A DNA stretch of 7,767 nt from Hydrogenothermaceae bacterium (GCA_026984415.1 JALSSE010000399.1:1-7767), one strand, 5' to 3'; shown: positions 1 to 6,515, numbered from the stretch's first letter. The notes: a model not told the origin generated them from the letters alone. A program made the numbers and translations.

Positions 1-774
1 TGGTTTACTGTCAGATTGGGATTTGGTTGGTTTTTCCGTTTTTGCTGGTGGTTTTGTTTCTTCTGATTTCTTTTCCTGTTTTGTTTCCTGAGGTTTTTCT
101 TCTTCTTTTTTGATTAGGTCTTCAACTTCTTTTCCATCTGATATGAGTTTTTCAAGTTTTTCAATAAGTTCCATAGATGGTCTCTGGTCTGGTGGAAGTA
201 AAATCAGTTCTTCTAAAATCTGTTCTAAGTTTAATCCTTTGTACTGTAAAACAAGTTTCTTTATGTCTTCATCTACACCTTCAACAAACTGGATTTCACT
301 ATCATTTAAATTGTTTTCCTGTTCTTCTTTTTTATTTTCTTCTTCAGAAACAGGTACAGCATCTATAACTTCCCCTGAAAGTATATTGTCTAACTTTATA
401 AGTAAATCTTTTACTTCTTCTTCTTCTGGAATTGTGTAGTCTTCTTTTAGGTTGAAAATACCTTCCTTTAGTTTGTCTATACCTTCTAAGATTACATCCA
501 TCATTTCGGAATTTAAATGGAGTTCATCATTACGGAGTTTATTGAATATGTCTTCTATTTTGTGGGCTATTTCTATTATTGTGGTTAGTCCTAAAAATCC
601 AGCTCCACCTTTTAAGGTGTGGATTTCTCTAAAAATTTTGTTTAAAAGGTCTTTATCATCTGGTGCATCTTCTAACTCTACCAAATCCTGGTCTAAGCTA
701 TTAAGGATTTCTTCTGCTTCAATTAGAAATTCTTCAAAAATTTCCTTCATATCTTCAGGTATTTCTATTCTCAT
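1..774 (-). CDS. cheA: Chemotaxis histidine kinase CheA, N-terminal part (runs off left edge)
   Basis: CheA autophosphorylates on a histidine under receptor control and passes the phosphate to CheY; it acts at the cytoplasmic face of receptor arrays. I translated 258 codons from the ATG at 774; the frame is open to the window edge, so the dimerisation, kinase and CheW-like domains are not seen. Residues about 1-130 form a helical HPt (P1) domain with the signature IHTLKGGAGF, which makes His52 the likely phosphorylated residue. Residues about 160-225 are a second helical segment with no clear P2 signature, followed by a Lys/Glu/Pro/Thr-rich linker from about 226. The start is supported by GAGGT (785-781) six bases upstream. 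cheZ ends 9 bases upstream, so the two are probably co-transcribed and translationally close. The identification rests on the HPt motif plus the cheZ neighbour; a different HPt-containing hybrid kinase is the main alternative. Confidence 0.9.
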   Translation of the reverse strand, partial: MRIEIPEDMKEIFEEFLIEAEEILNSLDQDLVELEDAPDDKDLLNKIFREIHTLKGGAGFLGLTTIIEIAHKIEDIFNKLRNDELHLNSEMMDVILEGIDKLKEGIFNLKEDYTIPEEEEVKDLLIKLDNILSGEVIDAVPVSEEENKKEEQENNLNDSEIQFVEGVDEDIKKLVLQYKGLNLEQILEELILLPPDQRPSMELIEKLEKLISDGKEVEDLIKKEEEKPQETKQEKKSEETKPPAKTEKPTKSQSDSKP

Positions 775-783
775 GGCTTTACC

Positions 784-1311
784 TCACATTCCAAATTCTT
801 TTAAAATTAAATCAACATCTTCCTGATTTACTTCTTTTTTCCATTCAATTTCTTTTAATTTTTCTTCCATTTCTTTTCTTTTTTCTTCAGATTCCTCTTC
901 TGTTATTCCAAACAAAAGAATCAATCTAAAAATTTCTTTTTCTAAATCAGAAAGGAAAGTTGATATTTTTTGTAATCTCTGTGAAAGAATATCCTGAAAT
1001 TCTAATTTTGATAGACTGTTGAAAAGTACATCGTAAGATATATCAAGTTTTTCATTTATTTTGTTTAGATTTCCATCTCCAGTTCCTTCATAGTTTATAA
1101 TTTCTTTTACATCTTTTATGTTGTTCATAGCAAGGTTTATGGCATTTAAAAGATTTTCTGCTGCCTCTTCACTTTCTTTTATTGATTGTTCTATGTGGGA
1201 GTTTATTTTTGAAAACCCTTCTTTTTGAAGATTTAGTGTTTCTATTTCCTTCTTAAAATCTTCAATAATGGTAATTACGCTTTTTATCTCATTTCTCAGT
1301 TCTTTTTCCAT
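784..1311 (-). CDS. cheZ: CheY-P phosphatase CheZ
   Basis: CheZ speeds removal of phosphate from CheY-P and so ends the motor-switching signal. The protein has 175 residues, shorter than the about 214 of Escherichia coli CheZ, and is predicted to be almost wholly helical, as expected for the family's long helical hairpin dimer. Two family hallmarks are visible. The segment EFQDILSQRLQKI carries the catalytic D-x-x-x-Q pattern (Asp107, Gln111, matching Asp143/Gln147 of E. coli CheZ). The extreme C-terminus, NQEDVDLILKEFGM (162-175), matches the CheY-binding tail (E. coli ends in a QVDDLLDSLGF-like peptide). A charged Glu/Lys linker (about 138-160) joins the two. GGAGG (1321-1317) lies five bases before the ATG, a strong ribosome site that fixes the start. 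It is first in a leftward unit with cheA and is preceded by a sigma-28-like promoter. Confidence 0.9.
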   Translation of the reverse strand: MEKELRNEIKSVITIIEDFKKEIETLNLQKEGFSKINSHIEQSIKESEEAAENLLNAINLAMNNIKDVKEIINYEGTGDGNLNKINEKLDISYDVLFNSLSKLEFQDILSQRLQKISTFLSDLEKEIFRLILLFGITEEESEEKRKEMEEKLKEIEWKKEVNQEDVDLILKEFGM

Positions 1312-1343
1312 GTTCTCCTCCAGAAGTGTATGTTTTAGGATTT

Positions 1344-1370
1344 CTTTCGGACTTAATTTTGATTTCTTAA
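1344..1370 (-). promoter_or_regulatory. Candidate sigma-28 (FliA) promoter for cheZ-cheA
   Basis: Read on the minus strand: TTAA (1370-1367), 15 bases, then TCCGAAAG (1351-1344). This resembles the known FliA consensus TAAA-N15-GCCGATAA (3 of 4 and 5 of 8 positions). The -10 element ends 32 bases before the cheZ ATG, predicting a leader of about 27 nt. It overlaps the plus-strand site at 1353-1380. The match is partial and the transcription start is inferred only. Confidence 0.45.
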
Positions 1371-1380
1371 ATGACGAAAG
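1353..1380 (+). promoter_or_regulatory. Candidate sigma-28 (FliA) promoter for the receptor/motor operon
   Basis: TTAAT (1353-1357) is followed by GACGAAAG (1373-1380). Taking TAAT (1354-1357) as the -35 gives exactly 15 bases of spacing, against the FliA consensus TAAA-N15-GCCGATAA (3 of 4 and 5 of 8 positions). The -10 ends 31 bases before the receptor ATG at 1412. It is the mirror image of the minus-strand site and shares the same core DNA. It is weaker than the fliM site, and an ordinary sigma-70 promoter hidden in this AT-rich spacer is not excluded. Confidence 0.4.
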
Positions 1381-1411
1381 ATTTCTAACTTGAATAAACC
1401 TGAGGGAAACA

Positions 1412-3235
1412 ATGAAAATAAAAACAAAATTTATACTGTCTATAGTTGTAGAAGTTTTAATGATTTTTCTCCTTACAGAATATATACATCTAAAACTTTT
1501 GAAATATGAAGATTTAGCACACTTAAAAGACTACCTTAAAAATTATGAAATCAGTTTAGAGAAGTTAAAACTCCTTGCCATTTATGATGAAAAGCAAAAA
1601 ATAAAAGATAATTTCGCTGTACTGGATAAAATAAAGGAAAATATAAAAAAATTAGACAGTGATAACAAAATATACCCTCAGATTGAAAATATTAATCTAA
1701 ATATTCAGTCTTCTTTACTGTCTGATGATGGAATTAATAAAAAAATACAACTTTTAAATAGTGCTTTTAATGAAGTATTAGGAATTGAAAAAGAAATTAA
1801 TCCAAAAAGTTTCTCAATTTTAAAAAATTCATCTTTACTTGTCGCAATAATTCCTTTATTCAGTCTATTGATTCTTACAATAGGTTCATTTACAACTTAC
1901 AGAACAATAATCACACCTGTTATAAATATGAGAAAAACAATGAAAATTATAGAGGAAGGTGATTTAACAAAGAGATTATCAATAAAGCAAAATAACGAAT
2001 TGGGAGAATTAGGAAGGGAATTTGACTCTTTTGTTGACTGGATAAAGCAGACATTTCGTAATTTAACCTCATCTATAACGGAAGTTACAAAAAATTCTTC
2101 TTTATTAATCACAGACCTTTTTAACACAAATTTAAGAAACAAAGAGTTAAAAGAAAAATCAACAGAATTGTCCCTATCTTCTGAAATTCTTTCCCAATCT
2201 ATAGAAAATGTAAACACACAGATAAGTAATATTTATGAAAATGTAATAGATATAGAAGATGAAACAAGAAAAGGAGGGGTTGTTGTAAAAAATTCAATAA
2301 AAAATGTTGAATATCTTGCAGATAACGTTATAGATTTACAAAAAAAAGTAGAAGTTCTTACCTATGACTCTTCAAAAATTCAGGAAGTCATAGAAACTAT
2401 CCAGAGTATAGCAGACCAGACTAACCTTTTAGCTTTAAATGCAGCAATAGAAGCTGCAAGGGCAGGAGAACACGGAAAAGGTTTTGCAGTAGTTGCAGAT
2501 GAAGTAAGAAGTCTGGCAAACAGGACAGTAGTTTCTTCAGATGAAATAAAAGAAATAATCCAATCAATTACAAATTCCATTTCAGAGCTCGCACTTTCTT
2601 TAGATTACAGGGCAAAAGAGGCAATAGATGTAAAAGAAAAAATGGATGAAACAGAAGAAGCATTTAACCGTATAAATAAAAAAGTCCAGCATATTACAGA
2701 TTTAACCCAGAGTATTTCAGAACTGATAAATGAACAGTTAGGTTCGTTAGATATTGTTAAAGAAAATATTTCAACAATTGATTACGGAATAGATGAATTC
2801 AACAGTGTATTTAAAGATTTAGAAAATCAAATATACAACACAAGAGATGCTATAAAGTCTGTAGAACAGGAACTGTCAAGGTTTAAAATCGGAGACTATA
2901 TGTTAATTACAAAAGGTGAAACATTCTTTGCAGAATGGCTATCTTCTGTACTTAAAAATAATCAGCAAAATAGTAATTTTGTAGAATGGATTGAAAATGA
3001 TTTCAAACATTTAGCTGAAAAATATCCAGAACTTGAACCTATCTTACACAGATTTAAAGATTTACTAAAAGAGTCTGAAGATACAGTTTCAACTTTATTT
3101 GAGGTCTGTAGAAACAATTCAAATTGTAATTTAAGAGAGTTTGAAAATGAATTTACACAGTTAAAAGAAAAAATAAATGAAATCTTAAGTTTATTTGACA
3201 GAATATCAAAAATTATCAAGGAGCATGAAAATTAA
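1412..3235 (+). CDS. Methyl-accepting chemotaxis receptor with a degenerate CZB-like C-terminal domain
   Basis: Transmembrane chemoreceptor, 607 residues, that would regulate CheA. Order: a short cytoplasmic N-terminus; TM1 about 7-22; a helical extracytoplasmic region about 23-140, with no PAS or Cache signature I recognise and of the size of a four-helix bundle; TM2 about 141-162; a HAMP domain about 163-216 (ITPV...EEGDLTKRL...NELGEL); then the coiled-coil signalling domain. The hairpin tip (about 325-372) is highly conserved, including [20 protein letters not shown] and [15 protein letters not shown], the CheA/CheW-contact region. After the coiled coil, residues about 491-607 form an extra helical domain resembling CZB but lacking its zinc ligands. 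I see no C-terminal CheR-tethering pentapeptide. GAGG (1402-1405) lies six bases before the ATG. It is the first gene of the rightward cluster and overlaps the next gene by one base (TAATG). The ligand cannot be predicted. Confidence 0.93.
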   Translation: MKIKTKFILSIVVEVLMIFLLTEYIHLKLLKYEDLAHLKDYLKNYEISLEKLKLLAIYDEKQKIKDNFAVLDKIKENIKKLDSDNKIYPQIENINLNIQSSLLSDDGINKKIQLLNSAFNEVLGIEKEINPKSFSILKNSSLLVAIIPLFSLLILTIGSFTTYRTIITPVINMRKTMKIIEEGDLTKRLSIKQNNELGELGREFDSFVDWIKQTFRNLTSSITEVTKNSSLLITDLFNTNLRNKELKEKSTELSLSSEILSQSIENVNTQISNIYENVIDIEDETRKGGVVVKNSIKNVEYLADNVIDLQKKVEVLTYDSSKIQEVIETIQSIADQTNLLALNAAIEAARAGEHGKGFAVVADEVRSLANRTVVSSDEIKEIIQSITNSISELALSLDYRAKEAIDVKEKMDETEEAFNRINKKVQHITDLTQSISELINEQLGSLDIVKENISTIDYGIDEFNSVFKDLENQIYNTRDAIKSVEQELSRFKIGDYMLITKGETFFAEWLSSVLKNNQQNSNFVEWIENDFKHLAEKYPELEPILHRFKDLLKESEDTVSTLFEVCRNNSNCNLREFENEFTQLKEKINEILSLFDRISKIIKEHEN

Positions 3236-3897
3236 TGGATATTAAATTAAAAAAAAGGTATAACGGTATAATTCCTATTGATAGATACTGTCAGGTAATT
3301 GGCAACCATAAGTTTGATTTTTTGTTTAGTTTTAGGGTTATAGATGTTATAGACGAAGAAAATGATAAATTTTTAATCAGCTTTTTTAATCCTCAACTTG
3401 CAAACTGTATCCTTACAAAATACCCAGATTTTAAATTTTATTATAAAAAAGGGAATAAAAATTTTCTTGCATCTGCAAATGTTATAAAAAATGGAAAAGC
3501 AGAAGCTGAAATAAAAATTAATAAAGATTTATCTATCCCAGAAAAAAGAAGGTATAACCGTTTTAAAATCTCACAGTTTGATTTACCACCTTTTTCAATT
3601 TACTCAGATGGTAAAAAGTTAATAGAAAATGCAAGAATTTTAGAAATAAGTTTAAGGGGATTACAGATTTTCGCTCCTGAATTTTCCTTTAATGACGAAA
3701 ATTTATTAGAGATAATAAATGAAGATGAAAATATAAACATAGGACTTGTAAAACCTGTTTTAGTAGAAAAAAATGAAAAAGGTGTAGTTATTAGGGGGGA
3801 AATAAAAAAAACAAATATAAACATGACAAAATTTATGATAGAAACGTATATTAAAGTTGCAAAAGATATAATAAAAACAAATTGTAAAAAGGGATAA
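3235..3897 (+). CDS. PilZ-domain protein, likely c-di-GMP-binding motility regulator (YcgR-like)
   Basis: PilZ domains bind cyclic di-GMP; flagellar family members such as YcgR act on the motor as a brake. The protein has 220 residues and no signal peptide or membrane segment. Residues about 1-97 form a beta-rich N-terminal part that could correspond to the YcgR-N domain, though I cannot confirm it. The PilZ domain starts near 103 with EKRRYNRF, giving the RxxxR motif (Arg105, Arg109). The second motif, usually (D/N)xSxxG, reads E-I-S-L-R-G (Glu137, Ser139, Gly142), so the first acidic/amide residue is Glu. The rest is a beta barrel ending in a C-terminal helix (about 198-214). The ATG overlaps the receptor stop (TAATG at 3233-3237) with AAGGAG (3218-3223) upstream, which indicates translational coupling. 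It sits directly between a receptor and fliG, which supports a motor-related role; that role is inferred. Confidence 0.82.
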   Translation: MDIKLKKRYNGIIPIDRYCQVIGNHKFDFLFSFRVIDVIDEENDKFLISFFNPQLANCILTKYPDFKFYYKKGNKNFLASANVIKNGKAEAEIKINKDLSIPEKRRYNRFKISQFDLPPFSIYSDGKKLIENARILEISLRGLQIFAPEFSFNDENLLEIINEDENINIGLVKPVLVEKNEKGVVIRGEIKKTNINMTKFMIETYIKVAKDIIKTNCKKG

Positions 3898-3900
3898 AAA

Positions 3901-4941
3901 ATGGCAGAAGAAAAAACTCAACAGGAAGAAAAAAAAGTAAAACTTTCAGGCACAAAAAAAGCAGCTTTACTGCTGTCTGCTTTACCTGAAGAAAATACTG
4001 TAAATGTATTTCAACATTTAAAAGAACATGAAATTGAAAAAATAATAAAATCACTTTTAAACGTAGAACCACCACCTAAAGAGGTTTTGTTAGAAATTTT
4101 TGAAGAGGCGTATAACATTTTAAAGGAAGCTTCACCTTTCAAAATAGCCCCTGACAATCTTAAAAAGATATTAGAACAATCTCTTCCACCGGATAAGCTC
4201 CAAAAACTTTTAGAAGAAACCTTTGCAACAGAAGAAGGAAAAGCTATTTTTAAAGAGCTTGAAAAAATGGATCCAAAAATGGTAGCAGGAATTATTCAAA
4301 ATGAACACCCTCAGGTTATTGCTATGATTCTTTCTCAGATTAACCCTGCAAAAGCTGCAGACATTATCCAGTTCTTACCAAAAAGACTTGGAGTAACAAA
4401 CGTTCAGGAAGAGGTTATTAAAAGAATTGCATCCATAGAAAAACTTTCTACACAAATGTTAAAAGTAGTAGCAAGCTCCCTTGAGGAAGAATTACTTACA
4501 ATAGGAGCAGGAAAAGGAGAAACATTAAGCGGAATTGATATTGCGGCAGAAATTGTAAATAACTTACCGAAAGATTTAGGAATGGAAATCCTTGATGAGA
4601 TAAGAAAAGAAGATGAAAATCTTGCAGATACAATTGAAGAAAAAATGTTTAAATTTGAAGACATTGTCAAGCTTGACGACAGGGCTATTATTGAAATACT
4701 TAAAAATGTTGATAAAAACGATTTACTTATTGCCCTCAAAGGTGCACCTCAAGAAATTGTTGATAAATTCCTTAATAATATGTCTAAGAGAGCAGCACAG
4801 ATGTTCATGGAAGATATGGAAGTCCTTGGTCCTATGAAAAAATCCGAAATTGAAAAAGCCCGTAAGAAAGTTATTGCAGTAATAAAAGACTTAATTGAAA
4901 AAGGTGTAATTGATTACGGCTCTGGTGAAGAGATGATTTAA
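3901..4941 (+). CDS. fliG: Flagellar motor switch protein FliG
   Basis: FliG is the rotor protein that contacts the stator MotA and, with FliM and FliN, forms the C ring and sets rotation direction. Its 346 residues are close to the family's usual length of about 330-340. After a charged 15-residue tail, the N-terminal domain (about 16-105, KKAALLLSALPEE) would bind the MS-ring protein FliF. The middle domain contains the FliM-contacting EHPQ motif (135-138) in NEHPQVIAMILSQI. The C-terminal domain has MFKF (249-252), the switch-hinge motif, then FEDIVKLDDR and the stator-facing charged helix: Lys280 in LIALKGA, Arg297 in MSKRAAQ, and Glu304/Asp305 in MEDME, matching known functional charges of E. 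coli FliG. AAGGGA (3889-3894) lies six bases before the ATG; the PilZ gene ends three bases upstream. Confidence 0.98.
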   Translation: MAEEKTQQEEKKVKLSGTKKAALLLSALPEENTVNVFQHLKEHEIEKIIKSLLNVEPPPKEVLLEIFEEAYNILKEASPFKIAPDNLKKILEQSLPPDKLQKLLEETFATEEGKAIFKELEKMDPKMVAGIIQNEHPQVIAMILSQINPAKAADIIQFLPKRLGVTNVQEEVIKRIASIEKLSTQMLKVVASSLEEELLTIGAGKGETLSGIDIAAEIVNNLPKDLGMEILDEIRKEDENLADTIEEKMFKFEDIVKLDDRAIIEILKNVDKNDLLIALKGAPQEIVDKFLNNMSKRAAQMFMEDMEVLGPMKKSEIEKARKKVIAVIKDLIEKGVIDYGSGEEMI

Positions 4942-4946
4942 AAATT

Positions 4947-4973
4947 TAAGAAAAATCAGCAATTGTCCGATAC
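4947..4973 (+). promoter_or_regulatory. Candidate sigma-28 (FliA) promoter before fliM
   Basis: TAAG (4947-4950), 15 bases, then TCCGATAC (4966-4973), against the FliA consensus TAAA-N15-GCCGATAA: 3 of 4 and 6 of 8 positions with ideal spacing. It lies in the only gap longer than 16 bases among the plus-strand genes (4942-5002). The -10 ends 29 bases before the fliM ATG, close to the 31-32 bases at the cheZ/receptor sites. This is the best of the three candidates. I see no terminator hairpin in the gap, so read-through from fliG is also likely. Confidence 0.5.
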
Positions 4974-5002
4974 ATCCTTTAAAACATTAAAAAGGAAAAG
5001 CC

Positions 5003-5956
5003 ATGTCAGAAGATTTCTTATCTCAGGAAGAGATAGATGCTTTATTAGGCGGTGGGAGCAAACCAACAAAAACAAAGGGTGATGTTGAGCCTTTTGATTT
5101 CTCACAGGTTGAAAGTGTAAAAAAAGGTAGCCTACCCGGTTTAGAACTTATTTTTGAAAGATGGGTAAAACTCTTTAGAGATGAAATAAGAAAATTCATT
5201 TCAAAAATAAATATGGTATCTAAAGATAGTATATACGTGACAAGATTTAACACATTTATGTCAAAGATACCACTACCTTCAAGTTATGTAATCCTTTCAA
5301 TGAGACCTTTAAAAGAAAATGCTTTATTTATTTTAGATTCCCGCCTTGTTTTTACAGTTATAAGTGTTCTTTTTGGTGGTCCAGCAAAACCTTTTAAAGT
5401 AGAAGGCAGAGAATTTACAAAATTAGAAATGAAAGTTGTTGAAGATTTTATAAATATAGCATTAAAAACATTTGAAGATGTATGGAGACACGTTTATCCA
5501 ATAAGCGTTGAAAAAAAATCAATTGAGCTTAATCCAAACCTTGCAAAAATAGTTTCTTCAAATGAAAAAGTTATCGTTGTTGAATGTCTTGTTGAGTTAG
5601 ATGGATATGAAGCCCCATTATTTTTCTGTTTTCCACAGGGTTTATTTTTACCTATAAAGGAACTAATACATTCGGAATTTACAGGTACAGAAGAGGAAAA
5701 ATCGTGGCAGGAATTAATTGAATTTAAACTTATGACTGTTCCTGTAAAACTTACTTTAGAACTTACAAGAAAGCAATTTAAGATAAAAGATATTTTAGAT
5801 TGGAAAGAAGGAGATGAGATAGATTTAGGAATTGAGAAAGATGAAGATTTAAAACTCTACATTGAGAACCAACCTAAATTTTTATCAAAACTTGGAAAAG
5901 TTAAAAATAAATACGCTGCTCTTATAAAAAAAGAAATAAACCACGAGGAAATGTAA
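5003..5956 (+). CDS. fliM: Flagellar motor switch protein FliM
   Basis: FliM is the C-ring subunit that receives CheY-P and couples it to FliG. It has 317 residues (E. coli: 334). The N-terminal CheY-P-binding peptide is intact: LSQEEIDALLGG at 6-17. A linker leads to the CheC-like middle domain (about 45-225), which shows FGGPAKPFKVEGREFTKLE at 125-143; this aligns with the FliG-contacting GGxG loop and VEGREFT segment, although the loop reads GGPA. The C-terminal SpoA-type domain (about 235-312) pairs with FliN. AGGA (4993-4996) lies six bases before the ATG. The fliN start follows the stop by one base. The gene is preceded by a 61-bp gap containing a sigma-28-like site. Confidence 0.98.
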   Translation: MSEDFLSQEEIDALLGGGSKPTKTKGDVEPFDFSQVESVKKGSLPGLELIFERWVKLFRDEIRKFISKINMVSKDSIYVTRFNTFMSKIPLPSSYVILSMRPLKENALFILDSRLVFTVISVLFGGPAKPFKVEGREFTKLEMKVVEDFINIALKTFEDVWRHVYPISVEKKSIELNPNLAKIVSSNEKVIVVECLVELDGYEAPLFFCFPQGLFLPIKELIHSEFTGTEEEKSWQELIEFKLMTVPVKLTLELTRKQFKIKDILDWKEGDEIDLGIEKDEDLKLYIENQPKFLSKLGKVKNKYAALIKKEINHEEM

Positions 5957-5957
5957 A

Positions 5958-6506
5958 ATGGCAGAAGAAGAAAAAAACCAGGAAACAAATGAAAATGAAA
6001 ATAACGAAAACGTAGAAGAAACCGAAGAACAAAAACAGGAAACTGAAGAAAATAAAACCGAAAGTGAAACAGAGGAAGAAGAAGTATCACAGGAAGACTT
6101 AGCAGCCCAGTGGGCTAACATGGTTGAAGAAGGTGGAGAAGGACAGGAAGAAGATTTGGCAGCCCAGTGGGAAAATATGGTTGAAGGACAAGGTGGAGAA
6201 ACCCAACCTCATATAGAAGAAACACAGGAAGAATTTGATGAAAAATTATCAGTCCTTATGGACATTCCTTTAGAAATATCAGTTGAAATTGGAAGTACAC
6301 ACGTTCCAATTGAAGAAGTCCTAAAACTAAATCCAAACAAGATAGTTGAGTTTGATAAAGATATAAACAAACCTGTCGATATAAAGATAAATGGAAAACT
6401 TATTGCCCAAGGTGAGTTATATACAGTTAAAAACCATTTTGGAGTAAGAATTACAAACATTATTACATTAAAAGAAAGATTGAAACTTTTAGATGAAATT
6501 TCTTAG
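5958..6506 (+). CDS. fliN: Flagellar motor switch protein FliN with a long acidic N-terminal tail
   Basis: FliN forms the base of the C ring and also helps dock the flagellar export ATPase complex through FliH. Its 182 residues exceed the 137 of E. coli FliN. The excess is an N-terminal tail of about 90 residues: residues 1-44 are almost entirely Glu, Asn, Gln, Lys and Thr, followed by two copies of a DLAAQW motif (46-57 and 65-76). The conserved SpoA domain is about 95-182: LMDIPLEISVEIGSTHVPIEEVLKL, a central GKLIAQGELYTVKNHFGVRI and a final TLKERLKLL. GAGGA (5945-5949) lies inside the end of fliM, eight bases before the ATG, so translation is probably coupled. The acidic tail is low complexity and likely disordered. 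The C-terminal domain and position after fliM make the call firm. Confidence 0.96.
   Translation: MAEEEKNQETNENENNENVEETEEQKQETEENKTESETEEEEVSQEDLAAQWANMVEEGGEGQEEDLAAQWENMVEGQGGETQPHIEETQEEFDEKLSVLMDIPLEISVEIGSTHVPIEEVLKLNPNKIVEFDKDINKPVDIKINGKLIAQGELYTVKNHFGVRITNIITLKERLKLLDEIS
6093..6185 (+). repeat. In-frame tandem duplication within the fliN tail
   Basis: Two copies of a 12-residue unit, EDLAAQWANMVE (6093-6128) and EDLAAQWENMVE (6150-6185), lie 57 bases (19 residues) apart and differ at one residue. The DNA copies differ at third positions (for example gacttagcagcc and gatttggcagcc), so the duplication is not very recent or is held by selection on the protein. Both are followed by a Gly/Glu-rich spacer. 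Confidence 0.9.
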
Positions 6507-6515
6507 GAGTAAAAG

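Noticed and set aside
110..826. Plus-strand open frames of about 110-124 residues rich in Ser/Phe/Ile (110-439 and 452-826)
   Set aside because: They are antisense shadows of cheA and the end of cheZ, whose minus-strand frames have clear family motifs and ribosome sites; the Ser-rich composition is what the reverse complement of Glu/Lys-rich coding gives.
1312..1411. A small RNA or riboswitch in the divergent spacer
   Set aside because: The spacer is only 100 bases, and both predicted leaders are under 35 nt, too short for a riboswitch; the inverted repeat is explained by mirrored promoter elements or an operator.
2340..2347. Runs of eight A in the receptor gene (2340-2347) and of eight A (3249-3256, 3804-3811) and six G (3794-3799) in the PilZ gene as possible phase-variation sites
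   Set aside because: Short runs are expected in such AT-rich DNA, both frames are intact, and core motility genes with strong family signatures are unlikely switches on this evidence alone.
4566..4573. ACCGAAAG inside fliG as another sigma-28 -10 element
   Set aside because: No TAAA-like element lies about 15 bases upstream, and it is in the middle of conserved coding sequence.
4942..5002. fliG-fliM gap as a transcription terminator
   Set aside because: I found no GC-rich inverted repeat followed by a T run in the 61 bases; the gap is better explained by the promoter-like site.
5857..6121. Minus-strand open frames opposite fliM/fliN, Phe/Leu/Ser-rich and resembling membrane peptides
   Set aside because: They are reverse-complement shadows of the Glu/Lys-rich fliN tail; I saw no ribosome site or family signal to support them.
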